The translations under genes and the position numbers were made by a program. A stretch of 36,487 nucleotides of DNA, taken from Gammaproteobacteria bacterium (GTDB lineage Bacteria > Pseudomonadota > Gammaproteobacteria > Arenicellales > Poriferihabitantaceae). The stretch is from contig JALCBG010000013.1 of NCBI GenBank assembly GCA_028066695.1, positions 10,328 to 46,814 of the forward strand. The letters are read 5' to 3'. Positions 25,961 through 35,521 of this stretch are shown here, in pieces. Position 1 is the stretch's first letter; the number at the start of each line of letters is the position of its first letter. The notes beneath the pieces were generated by a model. The model was not told the origin of the DNA. It was given only the letters and a program-made list of their open reading frames with translations, and did no database searches.

Positions 25961-28900
25961 TCACTCCTGCGGCAGCGTATCCGCGATGTTTCTCGCGACG
26001 TTCGCGGCGTCCTCGCTGCTCTGCCCGAAGGTCAAACCGGGACCCTCGGTTACGCCGAGAAAATACCGCGCGATCATGATGCCGTCGGCGGCGTTGGCCT
26101 TGCCGCCGCCGTTGCGGTCCACATCCAGTTTGCTTCCGGCCGCGGTGATTTTTGCGGCGATGCTGTCGGCGGTCGCGTCTTGGTCGACATTTTCCAGATT
26201 GGCAACCAGCGCCGCGCCGCGCAGCCCGAGCAAATACCTGGCGATGAGCAGGCCGTCGACGCCGTCCACCGTGTCGTTTTCATCGGCGTCAAAGGGCAGG
26301 CCGATGGTAAACAGCCCGGCGGTGAACGAGAGGATCTCGTAATTGGCGGTCGCCGCCAAATTGCCCCGCTCAATCGGGCGGCTGAGGTCGGCATTCGCCG
26401 GGCCGTAGGCAAGCGCGCCGGTGAACGCGTCCGTTTGGTCCTCGCCGGGAGCGTAGCCTTCACCGGGCGCGGCGCCGACCTGCAGTTCCAAATCGGCCGG
26501 ATCCGGAATATTCGCACCGGTCGGAATCACCGCGTCCACGGCGGCAACGCGCAAGCCGCGCTTGGTGATGGTCGCGGGCAGCGCGGTCTGCGCCAGCGCG
26601 TAATTGCCGGCCGAAGTTCCGGCCAAACTGACCGCGACCTCGCTCGCGTCGGCGACATCGGCGCTGTCGTATTCGCCGAACGCCACGCGCACTCTCGCCG
26701 CTTCGCCGTCGGCCGCTTCAATGTCGCCGGCGGCGAAAGTCGCCGCCATCTGCGGCGGCGCGCTCAGGTTCGCGTCATACACTTTGCTGTTGCCGCTTGC
26801 AACGCCGGCGTTGACCGGCTTGGCGGTGATGACGCCGCTGATTTGGATTTCCGGCAACTCGTAGTTGGCCGCGTCGGTGCCGGCTTCGGCGGCCAGTTCA
26901 AACGCCGCGCCGGTGATGGCGATGCCCGTGCCGGCGTTTGCCGACGCATACGCGCCGCGGCTGGTGATGTTCAGCGTCGCCGCCTCGCCGTCGACCACGC
27001 CGCCGACCGCGCCGCCGGCGAGCGTCGCCACCGCGGTTACCACGGTGCTGTCATACACCTTGGTCAGCGTGATTGCGCCGACCGTCAACTCTTTCGGCGT
27101 GATGGCCGCGTCGACGCTTGCGCTGCTCAGCCGGTAATTGCCGGCCTTGCCGCCGCTCAGGGAAACCGCGATGCGCTCCGCGTCGGCCGCGTCTTTGTCG
27201 TTGTAATCGCCGGCGTTCAGGGAGACCTCGCCGTCGTCGGCGGCGACGATGCCGGCGCTCTCCGCGAAAGTCAGCGCGATGCCGGGCGGCGCGGTCAGCG
27301 CGCCGTCGTAAGGCTTGGTCGCGCCGGTCGCGGCCGCGGTCACCGGCCTGGCGGTGATTTCGCCGCTGACCGTGACCGAAGACGGCAGCGCGTAGTTGTC
27401 CGGCTTCGCGCCGCCGACGCCGGCCAGCGCAAACGCCGTGGCGACATCGGGAATGGTCACCGCCGGCGCGCCGACGCCGGCCGAGGCGTAGGTTCCGGCG
27501 CGCGCGGTCAGCGTCAACTCCTCGCCGCCGGCCGTGCCGGAAATTGCGCCGCTGCCGCTTTTGACGGCGCTCTCGCCGAAGTCAGTAGTGGCGTCGTAGA
27601 CCTTGGTCAGCACCACATCGCCGACCGCGACGGTTTTCGGCGTGATCACGCCGCTGACCGAAATGCCGGCCGGCAGTTGGTAGTTTTCCGGCTTGGTGGA
27701 GCCGTCGCCGCTTTGCAGAACAAAGTCCTGCGCGCCGCTCGCGGTAACGCCGATGCCGCTGCCGGCGTCGGCCGAGTCATAAGTGTCATCCACCACGGCG
27801 GCGAGCGCGAGCGTCAAACTCTCGCCGCCGACCGCATCGCCGACCGCGCCGCCGCTCAGGGTCGCGCCGCCGGCCGCGGTGGTCGCGTCGTATTCCTTTC
27901 TCAGCACCACCGCGGCCACGCTCACCGTTTTTCGCGTGATGGTGTAGCGCGGCGCGTTTTCGTCCAGCACGAAGTTGTATTGGCGCAGCGTCTCGGCGCT
28001 CGCCGGAAGCGGGTCGGCCAATTGGAAGTCATACTGCCCGGCGTCGGCCGCGCCGGCCGGCAGCGCCAGCGGCTCGCCGGTGAAGAACTGCGTGGAGGCG
28101 CTGTCGCCGGCGCGGAAGGTGGCGCCCGCGGCCAGTGAAATCGTGTGCGTGAAGGAAGTCGGCGCGGCTTCGCCATAGACGCGCGTCAGCGGCGCGACCG
28201 GCGTCACCACCAGCGTCGGCTTGTTCGGGTCTATGAAGGTGAACACGCCGGCGGTAAACACCAGCGTGTAGTTGGAGCCGGGCGCGGTGGAAGTCAGCGC
28301 AAGCGCGCCTTGCGTCAGCGGCGCGCTGCCCTCGCCGCTCGCCGGCGTGCGCGTGCCGAGCGCAATCGCCCCCTGCAGAAGTTGCGCCAAAGTGTGGCCG
28401 CCGACCGGGCCCTCGTTGTTGGAAGTGTCGGAAGTGTCGCGCAGCAAGCCGCGGTCGGTCAAATCGGCCGGCGGTTCGGCGGCGCGCCCCTCGGCGGTCA
28501 GGCGCAACGTCCGCCGCGTGATGTCGCCGCCGCCGGTGATGGTCACCTCGTAGTTGCCGAGGTCGGCGCCCTCGGCGACCGCGCCGGTGATGCTCTTGCC
28601 GACGCCGGCGTTGGCGTTGGCATACGCGGCCGCGTCGGTGTTGATGCGCAAATCATCGCCGCTGATCACCGCCGGCGAAAACCCGCCGCCGAGCGCGGTG
28701 CGAACCGCCGTGGTCGCGTCATACACGCGCGCGCCGGCGGTCAGCGTGTAGGTGATGGCGAGTTTGGTGATGGCGCCGGTGGCGGAGACGCTCGCCGGCG
28801 CGGAATAGTTGCCCGGGTCGGCGGTGCCGTCGGCGCTGAACAATTCAAACGCCAGCGAAGTCACCGCATGGCTCGCGGCGACATTCTTGGCGGCATAGAC

Positions 28901-31900
28901 GCCGCCGGTCACGCGCAAGTCTAGGTTCTGCCCGCTGACTTCGCCGGACACTTCGCCGCCGCCCGACACCGAACTCGCGCCGAAAGCGGAGCCGCCGTCG
29001 TAGGTCTTGGTGATCTCCACCGCCGACACGGTCACCGCTTTTTTGGTGATGACGCCGCCGGTGGAAACCGCCGGCAAATTGTAGTTCGCCGGCAAAGTCC
29101 CGCTCGAGCCGGGCGCGGCGGCGAGGGTGTAAAGCGCGCTTGACACGCCGACATTCGCGCTCACATCGGCGCCCGCATACGCGCCGCTGTTGGCGGTGTG
29201 CCGCAGAACCAACTGCTCGCCGGGCGCTTCGCCGGTGATTTCGCCGCCGCTGAGCGTCGCCCCGGCGGTGAACACGCCGCCGTCGTAAACCTTGGTCAGC
29301 ACCGCCGCCGCGGCCGTGACCGAGCGCTTGGTGATGCTCGCGGAAACTTGGGCGGTCGCCAGTTGGTAATTCGCCGCTTTCGCGCCGCGCAACTCCAGCG
29401 AAAGCGAAGTGGCGTCGGCGACATTCTTGCTGTCATACGCGCCGAAGGCCACGCTGACCGCGCCGGCGCCGCTGAGGTCGGCCGACACCGGGCCGCGCCC
29501 GGCGGTGAACACCACCGCGATGCCGGCCGGCGCGGCGTCCGTGCCGTCATACACCTTGGTCGCCGCGCCGACCACTTCCGCTTCCACCGTCCGCCGCGTA
29601 ATCACGCCGCGCACGGTGATGGAGGACGGGAGTTGGTAGTTGTTCACATCGGCGCCGCCGCCGGCCGCGGCGAGCGCAAACTGCGCGCCGTTAAAGCCGA
29701 GGTTGCTTCCGACGCCGGCCTGCGCATAGGTCCCCGCGTCCTGCGCGGTCAACGCCAATTGCTCGCTGCCGGCCGCGCCGCTGACCGCGCCGCTGCCGCT
29801 TTGAATGCCGCTGCCGCCGAAAGCGGTCGTGCCGTCGTAGGTTTTTTCCAGCGCCACATCGGCGACCGTCACGGTCTTCGGCGTGATGGACGCGGCCACC
29901 GTGCCGTCCCCGCCGGGCGCGTAGTTGCCGGCGGCGGCGCCGCCGAGCGTGTAGGAAATCGCGCTCGCGTCGGCGACGTCTTTGTCGTCGTAATCGCCGA
30001 ACACCACGCTGACCGCGTCCGAACCGACGATGTCGCCGGCGGCGAAGACGCCGCTGATGCCGGGCGGCGCGCCGAGTCCGCCGTCGTAGGGCTTGCTCGC
30101 GCCGGTGGCGGTGACGGTAACCGGTTTGCGCTCAATCACGCCGGTAACCGCGAGCGGCGACGGCAGTTGGTAATTGGACGGTTTCGCGCTTCCGTCGGCG
30201 CTGACCAGCGCCGCGACCGGGCTGCTCATCGCCGCGCTGCCGACGCTGGCCGAGCCGTAGACGCCGCCGGTCAACTCCATTTCCAGATTCTCGCCGGCGA
30301 GCGTGTTGCCGACCGCGCCGCCGGTGACCACGCTGCCGGCAAAATCGGCGCTGCCGTCGTAGGTCTTGGTCGCGGTAACCGCGGCGATGGTGACCTCGCG
30401 CGGCGTGATGGTGAAAGAGTTGGAGCCGGCCAGGGTCACCGTGTATTTCAGCCCGGCCGGGCTGATCAGCGGCAATTCCGTTTTCAGCGCATACGCGTAT
30501 GCGCCGGCGTCGTCGCCCGCGGCGCGCGAAAACGGCGGCGCGCTGAACACCGCGTCCTTGTCATCGCCGCCGGTGAACCCGGTCGCGCTGAAATCCAGCG
30601 CCGGGTCGGCTTCGCCGTATGCGCGGCTGTGCGCGTTCGGCGTAACCGCCAGCGGAATGCGCGCCGGGTAGCGGGTTACGGTGAAAGTGTAGGCGTCGGT
30701 CGCCGCGCCGTCCTCGGCGGTGATCGCCACATTGATGGTGTTCTCGCCCTCGCTCAGCGAAATCGCCGCGCTCGCCGAACCGTGCGCCACGGCCGCGCCG
30801 TTCACGGTGACGCGCGCGAAGCGGTCGGCGGTCGGCGTCAATGTGACGCTCGTGGTCTCGTTGCCGACGAACGCGGTGTAGGCCTTGGTCGCGGCGGCAA
30901 ACCGCTCCACCAGCGGCACCGCATTGCCGTCGGCGTCGCGCAGCGCGGCCGCGGACAGCGTCGCGTCGGAGGAGGCGCGCGGGCGGGTCACGGTGACGCG
31001 GTAGTTTTTCTGCCCGCCGCCGCCGGAACTCGCGCCCACCGAGATGCGCATCTCCACCGTCACCGAGCCGCCCTCGGCGACATCAATCGGGTTGCTCGGC
31101 GTGTTGTTGGCGAGGTTGTTCTGCAGCAGCGTCGCCGTTCCGCTCTCAATCCTGTAGATCGCGATGTTGGACGGCGAAAAATACACGTCGGCGCTGAGTT
31201 TGAAAGTGCCGCTTTGGCGCAGCGCCGCCGTATACGAGGCGCCGTGTCCGTTCGGATGAAAATTCGGCGAGGTTTGGAGAACCTCGTCGTCCTTGCCGGT
31301 GACCCGCAACGAATGCGCGCGCGCTTCGTTGATCGCGCCGGTAAACCCCGGCGTCAGATACGCGGTCATCGTGTAGGTCTTGGTGCTGCCGTCTTCGGCC
31401 GTGACCGCAAAGGTGTAGACGGAGTGCGGCCTTTGGCGGTCAAACCGCAGAATGCTGTGCTGGACACTATTGTGCACCCTCATCCCGCTCGGGACCTCCC
31501 GGGTCTTTGCGCACCGTTCGTTGGTTCTGAACAGGCAAAAGTTCATGCTGCCTTGCGGGCTCGAGATGCTCCATTGCACGGTCGCGCCCGCGTGATTGGT
31601 GGTTGCGCTGATCCACCTTGCGTTGGGCTGGATACCCGGGTCGTGCTTGGGGTCGTTGTTGCGCATCACCGCGGAATACTCGGTAACCGCCGGGTCAAAC
31701 GCCGGGCGAAACGCCATGAACGAGGTGTTGACATCCAACGCGCGCAAAGTCGCGTCGGAAGACGCCGCGCGCGGCGTCGCGGTGGCGCTCGCGGCCGCGC
31801 CGTCGCCTTCGTCATTGACCGCGAACACCTGAAACTCGTATTCCACGCCGCCGGTGAGCCCGCTCACCGTGTGCGAAGTCGCGCCGGAAGCCTCCACGCC

Positions 31901-34900
31901 GCGGTCGTCCGCGGCGAAAGCGGGCCCGCCGCTCGCGCGCCAGCGCACGCGGTAGGTGGTAATCGGCGGATGCGGCTCGGGGTCCGGCGCCTGCCAGGAG
32001 AGTTGCACGCTCTCCGGCGCGGCCGGCGCGGCGGCGGCGCTCGCCGTGAGATTGCGCGGCGCGGTCGCAACCGCGGGCGCGCCGGTATAGACGACTTCGC
32101 CGTCGCCGCACGACGCCAGCCAGTAGTTGTCGCCCGGCAGTCCGGAGGCGATTGCCAGCGTGCCGCACTGCGTCGGCTGCGTGCCGCGCCCGGAGGCCGG
32201 CGTGCGCGTGCCCAAAGTGAACGCGCCGGTGAACACCTGCGCGGCGGTGTCGCCGCCGACCAGGCCCTCGTCCACGCCTTCGCCGATGACCAGAAAATCG
32301 CGGTTCTGCGGATTCGGCGGCGTGGTCGCGGCGGTGCCGCCCGGGGTTACATGCAGCGGACGGCGGTTGACCAGGCCGGTAATGCGGCTGTTTTCCACGC
32401 GGTAGTTGTCTTTGTCCCCGCCCTCGCGCGCGATCAGGGCGGCCGTGACCTGCTTCTCAAAGCCGGCGTTGATGTCGGCATACCGGCCGCCCGATGCGGA
32501 CAAGGTAATATCTTCGTCGGCCTGCAGCGGCGGATTGGCCGACAGGATGGTGATGTCGCCGGTAACGGCGGTGGTGCCGTCATACACGCGCGGCGCGACC
32601 TTGCCGAACACCGTGAGTTGCAGCGGGGTGATGCTGCCCGTGGGGCGCGACGCGAGTTCGTAATAGGCCGCGGATTCGCCGGCCAATTCGCAGTTGATTT
32701 GCTTGTTCTCGCCGGCGTTTTTGTCCGCGTATGCGCAGTTGCGCGCATACAACTTTCCCGGCTGCGTGTCGTCAATCGCCACGCCGTTCACGGTGCGCGC
32801 GCCGACCACATTGCCGAACGCCGGAATCTCCTGCGTCACGGCCGCGGAGCCGTCATACACTTTGTTCAGGGTTCCGGCGTGGGTAAGCCGGCGCTTCGGG
32901 ATGGTCAGGTTGCCGCTGACGCTCAGGGTGTAGCGCGCCGCGGCGTCGGCCGAGGCCCACGGTATCGGGTCTTTCGGCCGGTAGTTGTATACGCCGGGCG
33001 TCTCGCCGGGCGCGCGCGTAACCGGATCTGCGGAAAACACCGTGGCAAAGTCCACCGGCAGGGCCGCCCGGGGAATCGCCGGATCATTCGCGCCGTAGGC
33101 TTTTCTGTGGTTGCCGGCGGGCCACGACAGCGTCTGTTTGGAGGACGCGGCGCGGCTGACGGTGAGAATGTAGGTGAGCCTGGTTCCGTCGTCGGCGGTG
33201 ACCTCCAGCCGCACTTCGCGCGATCTGTCCGCGGCGAAATTTATCGCCCGGTTGTCGCCGCTTGCGCTCGTGTGACCGGGGCTGGTGATCCGCGCGGCGG
33301 TGGTGCGGCCGTCGGTGGCGTCGGCCAGCACGAGATGGGCGAGGCGGCTGGTATTCGGCAAAACCACCGCGTAGCGCAGTTTGCTCGCGTCTCCCGGGGC
33401 AAACGGCGGATGAAAAATCGCGGTCTCATCGCGCAGCGTGGAAGTGCTGCAAAACGCGCTGCTTCCGCCGGGCTGGCGCTCGCAGGAGCGAAAGCGAATC
33501 GCGTCCAGCGTCGCAATGTTGCGCTGCGCGGTGTTGGTGATGGTGACCGTGTAGGTCTTCGTGGTCGCGCCGTCGGACGCGGTTACTTCCACATTGAGCG
33601 TGGAAGTGGCCGGCGGCGCGCGATGCAGCAAAAAGGCGCTCGGCGTTCCGGCGGCCAGCGCGCCGCGGTCGCCGCTCGTCAGCGCGTCGCCGCTGATGCG
33701 AATGCTCGCGCCCGCGGCTTCGGGCGCGGCGATCACCCGCACCCGCCCGGGCAGCGCCGCGGTGTAGGCGGTGGTGTCCGGCGAAAAAGCCGCGCCCAGC
33801 GCGCCCGAGGTAAACCGCAACTCGCGAAGCCGCGCGTTTTGCGCGTCGGGAATCACCTGCGTGCGGGTGATGTTGAGCGTGTAGGTTTGGCTGCTTTGCC
33901 GGTCGGCGGCGGTGACCGCCAGTTCAAGTTTGTTCGCGCCGCCGTTTGCGAGGGAGAGCGCGATCTCGCCGCTCTCCGCGCCGCCGGCCAGCGCGGCGCC
34001 GTTCAGCGTCATGCTCGCATTGCTGTCGGTCGGCGTCGCGGTGACTTTGACGAAGTTCGCCGGGCGCGGCACAAGCGCGGAATACGACCTCGTGGAGCGG
34101 TGAAACGCGCGGTCAAACACCACCGCGGAGCCGTCCGGCGTCGCCGCCGACAAAGCGGAGAGCGCGCTCGCGGCGCCGGCGGTCAGCGGCGGAATCACCC
34201 GCACCGTGTATTGGCGGCTGCCCGATGCGCCGGTCACCTGCACGATGATGTCCGTCTCGGAACCGGGCGCGCCGGCGGCGGAAATGTCATTGCTCAGCGC
34301 GCCGCTTGCGAGACTCGCCTGAAAAGCGGCGCCGTTGAGGCGAACCGAGAGGCTCGCGGTATTGGCCGCGGCCGCGGTCGCGCGGACTTTCAGCGTGGCG
34401 TCCTGATTGTTCGGCAGCCGCACCACATAATTGCCGACATCGGCCTCAAATTCCGGCGTCAAATCCAGCGTGGAATTGTCGGCGGTATTGACGACCTCCA
34501 GCGCGGAAAGCGCCAGCGGATGCGGCGCGGGGGCGCGCACGATGTTGAGGAAATATTCGCTGGCCGGGCTGGTGTCGCCCTTGCTGCCGAGCGCGAAGGC
34601 AACCGAGTCCGTGTGGATGCTCAGGCGCACCGCCTGGCCGCCCTCCGGAACCGCCACCGATTGCACACTACGCGCGTTTTCGGTGAGGTCCTCCACTTTG
34701 CTGCTGACGCCGTCCTCCCATTTGCGCAGGTCAACATTGCGGTGAACCCGGCGGTGGGGACTGGCCGGGTTGTGATACGGGGGGTGTATCGCGCGAACCT
34801 TGATCGCGCTCACATCAAACGGCACGACCACATTGTATTCGCCGGTCAGCGGCGAGTAGACCGGCGTCAGCGAAAACTCCCGCGAATCGTCGCTTGCGTC

Positions 34901-35344
34901 GGAAACGACGATTCCATGCGGCGACGAGTTGTGCGAGAGCAGCGCGAGAACGGTGTAAGTCTTGGTGGTTCGTCCGTCCGCGGCCGTGACCACGAAAGTG
35001 TATGTGCGGGTGCCCCTGGGGGGGAAATCTCCGCTGCCCGAGGCCGTAGTCTGAACGCTCTGGCCGGCCCTGGTTTGCGGGCTAACCGACAAAGTCGCAG
35101 GCCGCGGGGTGGTTCTACCGCTTGCATTATTCGTGAAGAAAGCAAGATAGTTCTCCACCTGCGGATCAAACGCCGGAGCCAACTGCGGAGACGGACGCGC
35201 CGTGTTCCCGCGGAGTTCACCGTCGTTAAGATTGATGCCGGCCAGCGTCGCATCCGACGACTGCGCATGCGCCTGAAAAGGCGCGGCGAACAAAACCAAA
35301 AACACGCCAAGCGCGGCGGGGAAAAATTTGACGGGAAGTTTCAT
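25961..35344 (-). CDS. Giant secreted multidomain repeat protein (cadherin-like, MBG/YDG, FN3, dockerin-like)
   Basis: A 3127-residue protein with a Sec signal peptide (about 1-27, cleaved after AHA). In order I see: six cadherin-like beta-sandwich modules (about 28-745, each ending in YTV/YTL-type strands); an MBG-type module with AYGANDP (about 750-815); two YDG modules (about 820-1005); an MBG_2-like module; one fibronectin III domain (about 1094-1197); three more cadherin-like modules (to about 1560); MBG (AYGEADP); a run of YDG modules (about 1650-2280); MBG_2-like and MBG modules; five YDG modules (about 2485-2930); an MBG_2-like module; and a duplicated dockerin-like EF-hand module (about 3015-3127). 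These are folds of bacterial surface and matrix proteins, so an adhesive or structural extracellular role is likely, but no function is shown. A GGAG Shine-Dalgarno lies 8 bases before ATG 35344. There is no autotransporter barrel, LPXTG or PEP-CTERM signal. It is a monocistronic-looking gene convergent with rppH. Confidence 0.9.
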   Translation of the reverse strand: MKLPVKFFPAALGVFLVLFAAPFQAHAQSSDATLAGINLNDGELRGNTARPSPQLAPAFDPQVENYLAFFTNNASGRTTPRPATLSVSPQTRAGQSVQTTASGSGDFPPRGTRTYTFVVTAADGRTTKTYTVLALLSHNSSPHGIVVSDASDDSREFSLTPVYSPLTGEYNVVVPFDVSAIKVRAIHPPYHNPASPHRRVHRNVDLRKWEDGVSSKVEDLTENARSVQSVAVPEGGQAVRLSIHTDSVAFALGSKGDTSPASEYFLNIVRAPAPHPLALSALEVVNTADNSTLDLTPEFEADVGNYVVRLPNNQDATLKVRATAAAANTASLSVRLNGAAFQASLASGALSNDISAAGAPGSETDIIVQVTGASGSRQYTVRVIPPLTAGAASALSALSAATPDGSAVVFDRAFHRSTRSYSALVPRPANFVKVTATPTDSNASMTLNGAALAGGAESGEIALSLANGGANKLELAVTAADRQSSQTYTLNITRTQVIPDAQNARLRELRFTSGALGAAFSPDTTAYTAALPGRVRVIAAPEAAGASIRISGDALTSGDRGALAAGTPSAFLLHRAPPATSTLNVEVTASDGATTKTYTVTITNTAQRNIATLDAIRFRSCERQPGGSSAFCSTSTLRDETAIFHPPFAPGDASKLRYAVVLPNTSRLAHLVLADATDGRTTAARITSPGHTSASGDNRAINFAADRSREVRLEVTADDGTRLTYILTVSRAASSKQTLSWPAGNHRKAYGANDPAIPRAALPVDFATVFSADPVTRAPGETPGVYNYRPKDPIPWASADAAARYTLSVSGNLTIPKRRLTHAGTLNKVYDGSAAVTQEIPAFGNVVGARTVNGVAIDDTQPGKLYARNCAYADKNAGENKQINCELAGESAAYYELASRPTGSITPLQLTVFGKVAPRVYDGTTAVTGDITILSANPPLQADEDITLSASGGRYADINAGFEKQVTAALIAREGGDKDNYRVENSRITGLVNRRPLHVTPGGTAATTPPNPQNRDFLVIGEGVDEGLVGGDTAAQVFTGAFTLGTRTPASGRGTQPTQCGTLAIASGLPGDNYWLASCGDGEVVYTGAPAVATAPRNLTASAAAAPAAPESVQLSWQAPDPEPHPPITTYRVRWRASGGPAFAADDRGVEASGATSHTVSGLTGGVEYEFQVFAVNDEGDGAAASATATPRAASSDATLRALDVNTSFMAFRPAFDPAVTEYSAVMRNNDPKHDPGIQPNARWISATTNHAGATVQWSISSPQGSMNFCLFRTNERCAKTREVPSGMRVHNSVQHSILRFDRQRPHSVYTFAVTAEDGSTKTYTMTAYLTPGFTGAINEARAHSLRVTGKDDEVLQTSPNFHPNGHGASYTAALRQSGTFKLSADVYFSPSNIAIYRIESGTATLLQNNLANNTPSNPIDVAEGGSVTVEMRISVGASSGGGGQKNYRVTVTRPRASSDATLSAAALRDADGNAVPLVERFAAATKAYTAFVGNETTSVTLTPTADRFARVTVNGAAVAHGSASAAISLSEGENTINVAITAEDGAATDAYTFTVTRYPARIPLAVTPNAHSRAYGEADPALDFSATGFTGGDDKDAVFSAPPFSRAAGDDAGAYAYALKTELPLISPAGLKYTVTLAGSNSFTITPREVTIAAVTATKTYDGSADFAGSVVTGGAVGNTLAGENLEMELTGGVYGSASVGSAAMSSPVAALVSADGSAKPSNYQLPSPLAVTGVIERKPVTVTATGASKPYDGGLGAPPGISGVFAAGDIVGSDAVSVVFGDYDDKDVADASAISYTLGGAAAGNYAPGGDGTVAASITPKTVTVADVALEKTYDGTTAFGGSGIQSGSGAVSGAAGSEQLALTAQDAGTYAQAGVGSNLGFNGAQFALAAAGGGADVNNYQLPSSITVRGVITRRTVEAEVVGAATKVYDGTDAAPAGIAVVFTAGRGPVSADLSGAGAVSVAFGAYDSKNVADATSLSLELRGAKAANYQLATAQVSASITKRSVTAAAAVLTKVYDGGVFTAGATLSGGEITGEAPGEQLVLRHTANSGAYAGADVSANVGVSSALYTLAAAPGSSGTLPANYNLPAVSTGGVITKKAVTVSAVEITKTYDGGSAFGASSVSGGGEVSGEVSGQNLDLRVTGGVYAAKNVAASHAVTSLAFELFSADGTADPGNYSAPASVSATGAITKLAITYTLTAGARVYDATTAVRTALGGGFSPAVISGDDLRINTDAAAYANANAGVGKSITGAVAEGADLGNYEVTITGGGDITRRTLRLTAEGRAAEPPADLTDRGLLRDTSDTSNNEGPVGGHTLAQLLQGAIALGTRTPASGEGSAPLTQGALALTSTAPGSNYTLVFTAGVFTFIDPNKPTLVVTPVAPLTRVYGEAAPTSFTHTISLAAGATFRAGDSASTQFFTGEPLALPAGAADAGQYDFQLADPLPASAETLRQYNFVLDENAPRYTITRKTVSVAAVVLRKEYDATTAAGGATLSGGAVGDAVGGESLTLALAAVVDDTYDSADAGSGIGVTASGAQDFVLQSGDGSTKPENYQLPAGISVSGVITPKTVAVGDVVLTKVYDATTDFGESAVKSGSGAISGTAGGEELTLTARAGTYASAGVGAPAVTIPDVATAFALAGVGGAKPDNYALPSSVTVSGEITARPVTAAATGATKPYDGALTAPPGIALTFAESAGIVAADDGEVSLNAGDYNDKDAADAERIAVSLSGGKAGNYRLSSASVDAAITPKELTVGAITLTKVYDSTVVTAVATLAGGAVGGVVDGEAATLNITSRGAYASANAGTGIAITGAAFELAAEAGTDAANYELPEIQISGVITAKPVNAGVASGNSKVYDANLSAPPQMAATFAAGDIEAADGEAARVRVAFGEYDSADVADASEVAVSLAGTSAGNYALAQTALPATITKRGLRVAAVDAVIPTGANIPDPADLELQVGAAPGEGYAPGEDQTDAFTGALAYGPANADLSRPIERGNLAATANYEILSFTAGLFTIGLPFDADENDTVDGVDGLLIARYLLGLRGAALVANLENVDQDATADSIAAKITAAGSKLDVDRNGGGKANAADGIMIARYFLGVTEGPGLTFGQSSEDAANVARNIADTLPQE
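26560..30400 (-). repeat. Coding tandem array of YDG-type modules (period about 255-290 bp)
   Basis: Codons for the K-x-YDG/YDA/YDS core recur near 26775, 27050, 27307, 27597, 27886, 28717, 28997, 29286, 29555, 29834, 30087 and 30356. Two more copies lie outside the array near 32575 and 32850, making 14. Within the array the step is 85-97 residues, except for the MBG and MBG_2-like interruption between 27886 and 28717. Similar short DNA stretches (for example CGTCATACACCTTGGTC) recur, so slippage or recombination between copies is possible. Confidence 0.8.
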
Positions 35345-35397
35345 CGGTATATCTCCGGGGGGGTGGGGGGAAATTGGCGGGAAAATCGCGCCTAAAA

Positions 35398-35406
35398 ATC
35401 ATAGCA
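35398..35406 (-). promoter_or_regulatory. Extended -10 promoter of the giant repeat gene
   Basis: Minus strand TGCTATGAT is an extended -10 (TG, one base, then TATGAT). No convincing -35 lies 16-18 bases upstream, where a hairpin arm is found instead; extended -10 promoters can do without one. The leader would be about 46 bases and includes the GGAG at 35353-35356. Confidence 0.55.
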
Positions 35407-35410
35407 AATC

Positions 35411-35440
35411 GCGGCGAAAAATGCCGCCCATTTTCGCCGC
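35411..35440. other. 10-bp perfect stem-loop upstream of the giant gene
   Basis: GCGGCGAAAA (35411-35420) and its exact reverse complement (35431-35440) flank a 10-base loop. It lies just upstream of the extended -10, in the -35 region, and 98 bases after the stop of the preceding gene. It may be an operator for the giant gene or part of the 3' end of the preceding one. Confidence 0.5.
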
Positions 35441-35450
35441 GCCGCCCATT

Positions 35451-35521
35451 AAAAAGCGCCGCGGAAAACCGCCGCTGAAAACTCCCCGCGGAAAACCTCC
35501 GCCGAAAATCCCCGCGAAAAA
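35451..35521. repeat. Degenerate 12-14-bp repeats with A-tracts
   Basis: Six A-runs starting at 35451, 35465, 35478, 35492, 35505 and 35517 are separated by GC-rich CCGCGG/CCGCCG-like blocks, giving a unit close to CCGCGGAAAAC. It lies directly after the partial upstream gene. The step of 12-14 bases is longer than a helical turn, so a strong bend is less likely than in the mraZ/rppH array. Confidence 0.6.

Noticed and set aside
26560-30400. Regular repeats considered as a CRISPR array
   Set aside because: The period is 255-290 bases, copies are diverged, and everything is in one open frame encoding protein modules.
25961-35344. The giant gene considered as an autotransporter or large RTX toxin
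   Set aside because: I see no C-terminal beta-barrel, no GGxGxDxUx nonapeptide repeats and no filamentous-haemagglutinin N-terminal domain; it has an ordinary Sec signal peptide and a dockerin-like end.
29198-35395. A 2065-codon open frame on the plus strand, opposite the giant repeat gene
   Set aside because: It is Arg/Gly/His-rich without recognisable domains and mirrors a GC-rich repeat gene that avoids TTA, CTA and TCA codons. The minus-strand frame has a signal peptide, domains and a ribosome binding site.
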